Shown piece after piece: positions 33,458 to 38,185 of a DNA stretch of 38,185 bases. The translations under genes and the position numbers were made by a program. How positions within the stretch are numbered: the stretch's first letter is position 1; the number at the start of each line of letters is the position of its first letter. Under the pieces are notes generated by a model that did no database searches, was not told where the DNA came from, and worked only from the letters and a program-made list of their open reading frames with translations. This DNA is from Hyphomicrobiales bacterium (GTDB lineage Bacteria > Pseudomonadota > Alphaproteobacteria > Rhizobiales > Aestuariivirgaceae): positions 1-38,185 of the forward strand of contig JAEUMG010000102.1 in assembly GCA_016793355.1 (NCBI GenBank), read 5' to 3'.

Positions 33458-34201
33458 ATGTCTCCAACGCTCACAGCCGATAGTGTCTCCGTGTCCTTTG
33501 AAGGTCTGCGCGCCCTCTCCAAGGTAAATCTTGACGTGCCACGCAGTAGGATAACCGGCCTGATCGGTCCGAACGGCGCCGGGAAGACGACGCTCGTCAA
33601 TGTCCTGACCGGCTTCCAAGTGCCGTCGGAGGGTCACGTCATTCTGGATGGGGAAAGGCTCGGTTGCCTGCCGCCGCACAAGATCCGGCGTCGCGGCGTG
33701 GCGCGGACATTTCAATCTGGACGCCTCTTCTCCGACCTGAGCGTGCTCGACAATCTTGAAGTGACAGGTATCGGGCTCGGCCTGCAGAGGAAGGAGGCCG
33801 CCAGTCGCGCCGCCGAGATGCTGGAATGGGTCGGTATTGCACATTTGGCGGAGCGGACTGCCGGCGGACTTCCTTATACGGATGAACGCCGCGTCGCGAT
33901 CGGCAGGGCGCTCATGATGGAGCCGCACTATCTCCTTCTGGACGAGCCCGCGGCGGGCATGTCCGCCGAAGAGGCCGCGCAACTGGCGAGTCTGATCAAG
34001 CGTATCATCGCTGAGAAGAAATGTGGCGTCTTGCTGATCGAGCACAATATCGGGCTGGTCCTCAACATATGCGATGACATCCATGTCCTGGATTCAGGCG
34101 AGATCATCGATTGTGGCTCGCCGGCGGCGATCAAGGCGAGCGAGAAAGTGCGCCACGCCTATATGGGCACGCAGGCTGATGCTGTCGGTGAAATTCTGTG
34201 A
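33458..34201 (+). CDS. livG: LivG-type ABC transporter ATP-binding protein
   Basis: 247 residues. Walker A GPNGAGKTT, Q-loop in ARTFQSGRLF, signature segment GGLPYTDERRVAIGRALM (an LSGGQ variant common in LivG) and Walker B LLLDEPAAGM followed by the switch His in LLIEHNIGLV. LivG-like C-terminal tail with HAYMG. It energises import with LivF through the permeases LivH and LivM. ATG 33458 is 10 bases after hyuA; the frame is open back to 33374 inside hyuA. It overlaps livF by 4 bases. Substrate is probably not branched-chain amino acids but whatever the operon degrades. Confidence 0.94.
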   Translation: MSPTLTADSVSVSFEGLRALSKVNLDVPRSRITGLIGPNGAGKTTLVNVLTGFQVPSEGHVILDGERLGCLPPHKIRRRGVARTFQSGRLFSDLSVLDNLEVTGIGLGLQRKEAASRAAEMLEWVGIAHLAERTAGGLPYTDERRVAIGRALMMEPHYLLLDEPAAGMSAEEAAQLASLIKRIIAEKKCGVLLIEHNIGLVLNICDDIHVLDSGEIIDCGSPAAIKASEKVRHAYMGTQADAVGEIL

Positions 34202-34920
34202 CGCTGCTTGAGGTCAAAGATGTCACGGTTCGGTATGGTCAGCTTACGGCCTTACGCAAGGCCAGTATAGGCCTCGACGAAGGCGAGACGCTGTTCGTGA
34301 CAGGGCCCAACGGTGCCGGAAAGTCCACACTTCTGAAAGCGATCGCCGGGGTGGTCTCGCCCCGGGAGGGTGAAATCCGCCTGGATGGCCGAAGGATTTC
34401 CGGTCGTGCGCCAGAGGAAATCGCCCGGATGGGATTCTCGATGGTTCCAGAAGGCCGAGAAGTGTTCGGTGGATTGACGATTGAAGAAAATCTGCGTCTT
34501 GGAGTTGGCATGCGAGCTGACAAGGACCAGGCTGAACGCGATCTTGAGCAGGTCTATGCCGTATTTCCCATGCTTCGCGAGCGACGAGACCGTCACGCGG
34601 GAGTTCTGTCTGGCGGCCAGCAACAGATGCTGGTCATAGGCCGTGCGCTCATGGCCGGGCCGCGCCTGATGGCCATTGACGAGCCTTCTCTGGGGCTTGC
34701 TCCAAAGGTGATCGACGATGTCTACGCCATCCTCTTAAGACTTCGCGACAAGAGCGGACTGACACTCCTCATCGTCGAGCAGAGCGCAACGCGTGCCATG
34801 CTGACTGGCGGACGGATGATCCTGATGCGATCGGGCGAGGTTGCCCTCGCCGGCGACGCGCGCGAGCTTGCTCGAGGCGATACGCTGAGAGCCGCGTATT
34901 TCGGATACGGGGACCATTAG
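34198..34920 (+). CDS. livF: LivF-type ABC transporter ATP-binding protein
   Basis: 240 residues. Walker A GPNGAGKST, signature LSGGQQQMLVIGRALM, Walker B LMAIDEPSLGLAP and the conserved GFSMVPEGREVFGGLTIEEN of LivF. The GTG start lies in the GTGA overlap with the livG stop, showing translational coupling. It is the second ATPase of the importer. livH starts one base after its stop. Confidence 0.95.
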   Translation: MTLLEVKDVTVRYGQLTALRKASIGLDEGETLFVTGPNGAGKSTLLKAIAGVVSPREGEIRLDGRRISGRAPEEIARMGFSMVPEGREVFGGLTIEENLRLGVGMRADKDQAERDLEQVYAVFPMLRERRDRHAGVLSGGQQQMLVIGRALMAGPRLMAIDEPSLGLAPKVIDDVYAILLRLRDKSGLTLLIVEQSATRAMLTGGRMILMRSGEVALAGDARELARGDTLRAAYFGYGDH

Positions 34921-34921
34921 C

Positions 34922-35836
34922 GTGACTGCGGTGCTCCAGATTCTTTTTGATGCCCTGAGCCTGGGCAGCCTCTATGCACTCGGTGCGCTCGGCATCGCGC
35001 TCATCTTTGGCGTAATGCGATTGGTCAATTTCGCGCATGGCGATTATATTGCCTTCTGCGTCTTCGCGCTGCTGTGGCCGTCAATTGATGCCGCGGCGAT
35101 CGTGTTCATAGGCAAACTACCGTCTTTGATCCTCATCCCGCTAGTCATCGCCATAGGTGCGGGGTTGTCTGTCCTGTCGGAGATCGTCGTCTTCCGGCGT
35201 TTCCGAAACGCCAACCCGGCAACGATGATGATTGCGTCATTCGCGCTTGGCTTTGTCATTCGCTACTTCCTGTTGATGCTTTATTCGAGCAGGCCCAAGT
35301 CGATCGATCTGTGGTCGAATCTGAGCCTGCCCATAGAGATTTTCGGTGCGCGCATCCCGTTGCTGCAAGTCATTACGATTTGTACGACGATCGTCGTCCT
35401 TCTGGCGCTTACCGCGTTTCTGAAACGGACTCGTTTCGGACTCGAAATGCGGGCAGCCGCGGAGAATTTCACGATGGCGCGCATGCTTGGCGTTCGCGCG
35501 AACAATGTGATCATGTTGGCCTTCGCATTGAGCGGTGCCCTTGCCGCGGCAATAGGGCTTATCCTGGTGACCCAGACCGGAACAGTGGACATCCAGATGG
35601 GTGTCTCGGTCATGCTTGTTGCGTTTATCGCAACCGTGATCGGAGGCCTGGGAAGCCTGACCGGCGCCGTGATCGCCGGATTTCTGATCGGCGGCGCGAC
35701 GGTCCTCATGCAGGTCATCTTGCCGGTCGATGCGCGGCCGTTTCGCGACGCATTCGTCTATGCGGCTGTCATCGTCACATTGATCTGGCGCCCGAACGGG
35801 TTGTTCGCACCAAAATCCGCAAAGCAGAGGGTGTGA
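34922..35836 (+). CDS. livH: LivH-type ABC transporter permease
   Basis: 304 residues, about eight membrane helices. Typical LivH start ILFDALSLGSLYALGALGIA, then LIFGVMRLVNFAHGDY, and the cytoplasmic loop LEMRAAAENFTMARMLGV that contacts the ATPase, followed by GGLGSLTGAVIAGFLIGG. GTG 34922 is one base after the livF stop. It is the first of the two inner-membrane subunits. Confidence 0.95.
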   Translation: MTAVLQILFDALSLGSLYALGALGIALIFGVMRLVNFAHGDYIAFCVFALLWPSIDAAAIVFIGKLPSLILIPLVIAIGAGLSVLSEIVVFRRFRNANPATMMIASFALGFVIRYFLLMLYSSRPKSIDLWSNLSLPIEIFGARIPLLQVITICTTIVVLLALTAFLKRTRFGLEMRAAAENFTMARMLGVRANNVIMLAFALSGALAAAIGLILVTQTGTVDIQMGVSVMLVAFIATVIGGLGSLTGAVIAGFLIGGATVLMQVILPVDARPFRDAFVYAAVIVTLIWRPNGLFAPKSAKQRV

Positions 35837-35838
35837 GC

Positions 35839-36885
35839 ATGGCGGCCAGATCTTCCATTCTCGCAAAAACCGTTTCGACCCCGGTCATTCTCATCGGGAT
35901 CCTGTTGATCGTCGCGCTTGTTGCGCTCCTGGTAAAGTCCGGGCCGTTCAACCAGACCGTCATCGACATTTTCATTCGCGTTGTCCTGGTCGTCGGACTC
36001 TATGTCTTCATCGGCAATTCCGGGGTGATCAGCTTCGGGCATATAGGGTTCACATGCCTCGGTGCCTACGCCACCGCCTGGCTGACAATCCCCCCGCCAA
36101 TGAAGAAGATGGCGTTGCCCGGACTTCCCGATATTATCTTGAATGCGAAGCTTCCTTTCGCTCCCGCAATTGTTCTTGCGGCGATTTTTGCGGGAGTTTG
36201 CGCCTTGGTATTTGGCAAGATTCTAATGCGACTGTCCGGGATCGCGGCATCGATAGCCACTTTTGCGATGTTGGCTCTCATCAATCAGGTCTACTCAAAT
36301 TGGGAGAGGGTTACGGGTGCGACCAGTTCGGTCGTAGGCATTCCAATCAATCGAAGCATCTGGCCTTATGCGATTTGCGCTTTCGTCGTCGTCATCATCG
36401 CTTATCTTTATGCCATTTCGAGATCGGGCCTGGCGCTGCGCTCGGCTCGCGATGAGGCAACGGCCGCGGCCGCCTCGGGCATCGATATTCCGCGTGAACG
36501 GCTCATCGCCTTCACACTGAGCGGGGTAATCATGGGCCTGGGTGGCGCTCTCTACGCACATTCGGTAGGCGTCGTGACGCCGGACACCTTCTATCTCGGA
36601 CTGACTTTCATCTCGCTGTCAATGCTGGTTGTGGGGGGGATGAACAGCCTTTCAGGCGCGGTTCTCGGTGTCGTCATTCTCTCGACGATCATCCAGATAT
36701 TGCGTTGGTTCGAGAAGGGCGTGCCGATCGGTGGCACCACGCTGACCATACCCAATGGCCTTCAGGAAATCGCCATCGGCATCGTCATGATCGTGATACT
36801 GATGTACAGGCCGTCCGGCCTGACAAAAAACAGAGAGCTGGTCTGGAGAGGCTGGCCATTCAGAGGGCTTTTCGGCGGCGCATGA
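35839..36885 (+). CDS. livM: LivM-type ABC transporter permease
   Basis: 348 residues, about nine membrane helices. Recognised by the segment GNSGVISFGHIGFTCLGAYA, the coupling loop SGLALRSARDEATAAAASGI, and GVVTPDTFYLGLTFISLSML with GGMNSLSGAVLG. A GTG at 35833 overlapping the livH stop (GTGA) is an alternative start two codons upstream; ATG 35839 is given. The frame is open into livH. It is the second inner-membrane subunit of the importer; the binding protein follows 52 bases later. Confidence 0.94.
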   Translation: MAARSSILAKTVSTPVILIGILLIVALVALLVKSGPFNQTVIDIFIRVVLVVGLYVFIGNSGVISFGHIGFTCLGAYATAWLTIPPPMKKMALPGLPDIILNAKLPFAPAIVLAAIFAGVCALVFGKILMRLSGIAASIATFAMLALINQVYSNWERVTGATSSVVGIPINRSIWPYAICAFVVVIIAYLYAISRSGLALRSARDEATAAAASGIDIPRERLIAFTLSGVIMGLGGALYAHSVGVVTPDTFYLGLTFISLSMLVVGGMNSLSGAVLGVVILSTIIQILRWFEKGVPIGGTTLTIPNGLQEIAIGIVMIVILMYRPSGLTKNRELVWRGWPFRGLFGGA

Positions 36886-36937
36886 TTCCCTTGCGTGTGC
36901 CGGATTGTTGTCGTGCCTTAACACAGTGGAGGAAGTT

Positions 36938-38134
36938 ATGAAAAACCGGACAAGATTGAGCCTAAGCGTAATGCTTGGCGCTCTGGCGCTGTCATCGACG
37001 CTCGCTCAGGCTGATGACGACAAGATCGTCGTCGGCTTTGCCACGGCCGAGTCAGGCTTCATGCAAGCTTATGACAAGCCGGCACAGGACGCTGCCCTGA
37101 TCCGCATTGACGAGATCAACAAGGCCGGCGGTCTGCTCGGCAAACAGATCGAGGTTGTTACGGCTGATACGAAGACCGATCGGGCGGAAGGTGCGAAGGC
37201 GGGCCTTGAGGTCATCGACAGAGGTGCGGACCTGGTAATCGTGTCATGCGACTATGATTTCGGCTCACCGGCGGCCCTGGCTGCGGAAGGTGCGGGAAAA
37301 GTCTCGTTCTTCCTTTGCGCAGAATCGATCAAGGCAGGCATCCAGGGCGTGGGCCCGCACTCCTTCTCGGCCTCGGTGCTGGCCGCGGTTCAAGGCGCGA
37401 CTATGGCTGAATGGGCCTATACCAAGCGGAATGCCCGCAATTTTTACCGCCTGCTTGATACCTGGACGGAGTACAATAAAGGCATTTGCGACGGTTTCGA
37501 TTGGATGCTGCCGCGGCTCGACGGCGCCAAGCTGGTCGGCGAGGACACATTCAAGAACGAGGACGCCTCGATCGCAGCGCAGATTACGCGGATCAAGAGC
37601 TTGCCGCAGGAACCCGATGCCATCATGCTGTGCACCATGATGCCAGGTGCGGTTTCTGCCGTGAAACAGATCCGCGCAGCTGGCATCAAGGCGCCGATCC
37701 TCAACGGGTCTGGCATGGATGGCAGCTTTTGGCTGAGCGCCGTTCCTGATCTCTCTGACTTTCTCGGCCCCGTGCAAGGATCGATCTTTGGCGACGATCC
37801 GAATCCGGCCGTGAACGATTTCAACAAGAAGTACAAGGAAACGACCGGTAGCGATCCGTCAAGCCAATATGTCTATCCGGGCTATGTGCTGATCGACGTA
37901 TGGGCGAAGGCGGTCGAGCGTGCGAAGTCGACCGATGCGGATGCCGTCGTGGCGGAACTCGAAAAAATGAAGGACGAACCCACGCTTTTCGGGCCGCGGA
38001 CCTTCACCAATGAGATCCATCACCAGAATCGCGGCCGCTATCTAATCGTTGAGACCAAGAATGGAAAGCCGGGCGTGATTGACGAGTGGACGATCTCCGA
38101 GGCGATTCCGGTTGAATATCTGATCAGCAAGTAG
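36938..38134 (+). CDS. periplasmic ligand-binding protein of a Liv-type ABC importer
   Basis: 398 residues. Signal peptide MKNRTRLSLSVMLGALALSS with likely cleavage after TLAQA before DDDK. The mature protein is a type I periplasmic-binding fold (KIVVGFATAESGFMQAYDKP, ALIRIDEINKAGGLLGKQIE, GPHSFSASVLAAVQGATMAE, and TTGSDPSSQYVYPGYVLIDV). GGAGGAAG stands right before the ATG; the upstream start at 36905 has none. Ligand unknown but expected to be the substrate of PxpABC/HyuAB, such as 5-oxoproline, a lactam, a hydantoin or a linear precursor. It is the last gene before a strong hairpin. Confidence 0.94.
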   Translation: MKNRTRLSLSVMLGALALSSTLAQADDDKIVVGFATAESGFMQAYDKPAQDAALIRIDEINKAGGLLGKQIEVVTADTKTDRAEGAKAGLEVIDRGADLVIVSCDYDFGSPAALAAEGAGKVSFFLCAESIKAGIQGVGPHSFSASVLAAVQGATMAEWAYTKRNARNFYRLLDTWTEYNKGICDGFDWMLPRLDGAKLVGEDTFKNEDASIAAQITRIKSLPQEPDAIMLCTMMPGAVSAVKQIRAAGIKAPILNGSGMDGSFWLSAVPDLSDFLGPVQGSIFGDDPNPAVNDFNKKYKETTGSDPSSQYVYPGYVLIDVWAKAVERAKSTDADAVVAELEKMKDEPTLFGPRTFTNEIHHQNRGRYLIVETKNGKPGVIDEWTISEAIPVEYLISK

Positions 38135-38150
38135 AGTCCATCGCACTTTG

Positions 38151-38178
38151 GAGCCTCGCGGCGACAGCTGCGGGGCTC
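38151..38178 (+). terminator. strong hairpin ending the pxp-hyu-liv operon
   Basis: A 12-pair stem (38151-38162 with 38167-38178, two G-T pairs) closes a GACA loop 16 bases after the last stop. The seven bases left in the window (TCGCGTT) are not a clean T-run, but the window ends there. Intrinsic terminator or 3' stabilising hairpin. Confidence 0.7.
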
Positions 38179-38185
38179 TCGCGTT

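Noticed and set aside
33458-38134. Branched-chain amino acid transporter as literal function
   Set aside because: The family is right, but operon context points to a different ligand; liv symbols are used only for subunit type.

Overview
The window looks like a chromosomal segment of an alphaproteobacterium, probably Hyphomicrobiales (Rhizobiales). The reasons are GC-rich codon use with mostly C/G third positions, and the order tlpA (divergent) - argH - lptM - lysA - TIGR02302/DUF4175 protein, which is typical of that group. The genus cannot be read from the sequence. No rRNA, tRNA, CRISPR array or insertion sequence was recognised, and no gap between genes exceeds about 180 bases.

Region 1 (1-6694) is a catabolic and uptake module. 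It holds the start of a FAD-dependent amine/amino-acid oxidoreductase (cut by the window edge), a BKACE (beta-keto acid cleavage enzyme), a PotD-type binding protein, a class III aminotransferase that resembles beta-amino acid (beta-phenylalanine) aminotransferases, a GntR/FCD regulator, and two PotB/PotC-type permeases. A shared GTGATCAC palindrome lies in both divergent promoter regions. I infer import of an amino compound, transamination of a beta-amino acid to a beta-keto acid, and acetyl-CoA-dependent cleavage by BKACE. The transporter ATPase is not in the window.

Region 2 (6696-12217) is accessory. It has a class III nucleotidyl cyclase with TolB-like and TPR regions, a divergent orphan YcaO protein, a GNAT acetyltransferase, and then an AT-richer three-gene cassette on the minus strand. 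The cassette encodes a signal-less trypsin-like protease (His141/Asp176/Ser261), a 125-residue protein of unknown family and a 92-residue single IPT/TIG-like Ig domain. Start sites and tight spacing indicate one operon. This cassette is my best candidate for an undescribed system.

Region 3 (12218-20910) is the core housekeeping block: TlpA, ArgH, LptM, LysA, a TIGR02302 membrane protein and an AceE-like thiamine-diphosphate enzyme without E2/E3 partners.

Region 4 (21001-23654) holds small stress and signalling genes: a baeRF/host-attachment protein, a hemerythrin, a RidA relative that appears to lack the usual glutamate, a PilZ protein and an unknown protein.

Region 5 (23745-38178) is a LysR regulator divergent from a thirteen-gene operon: pxpA, a biotin carrier, a biotin carboxylase, pxpB, pxpC, bioY, hyuB, hyuA, livG, livF, livH, livM and a periplasmic binding protein, ending at a strong hairpin. 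It combines two unrelated ATP-dependent cyclic-amide-opening enzymes, a biotin carboxylase pair, a biotin importer and a dedicated ABC importer. The likely role is uptake and opening of 5-oxoproline or a related lactam, hydantoin or cyclic ureide.
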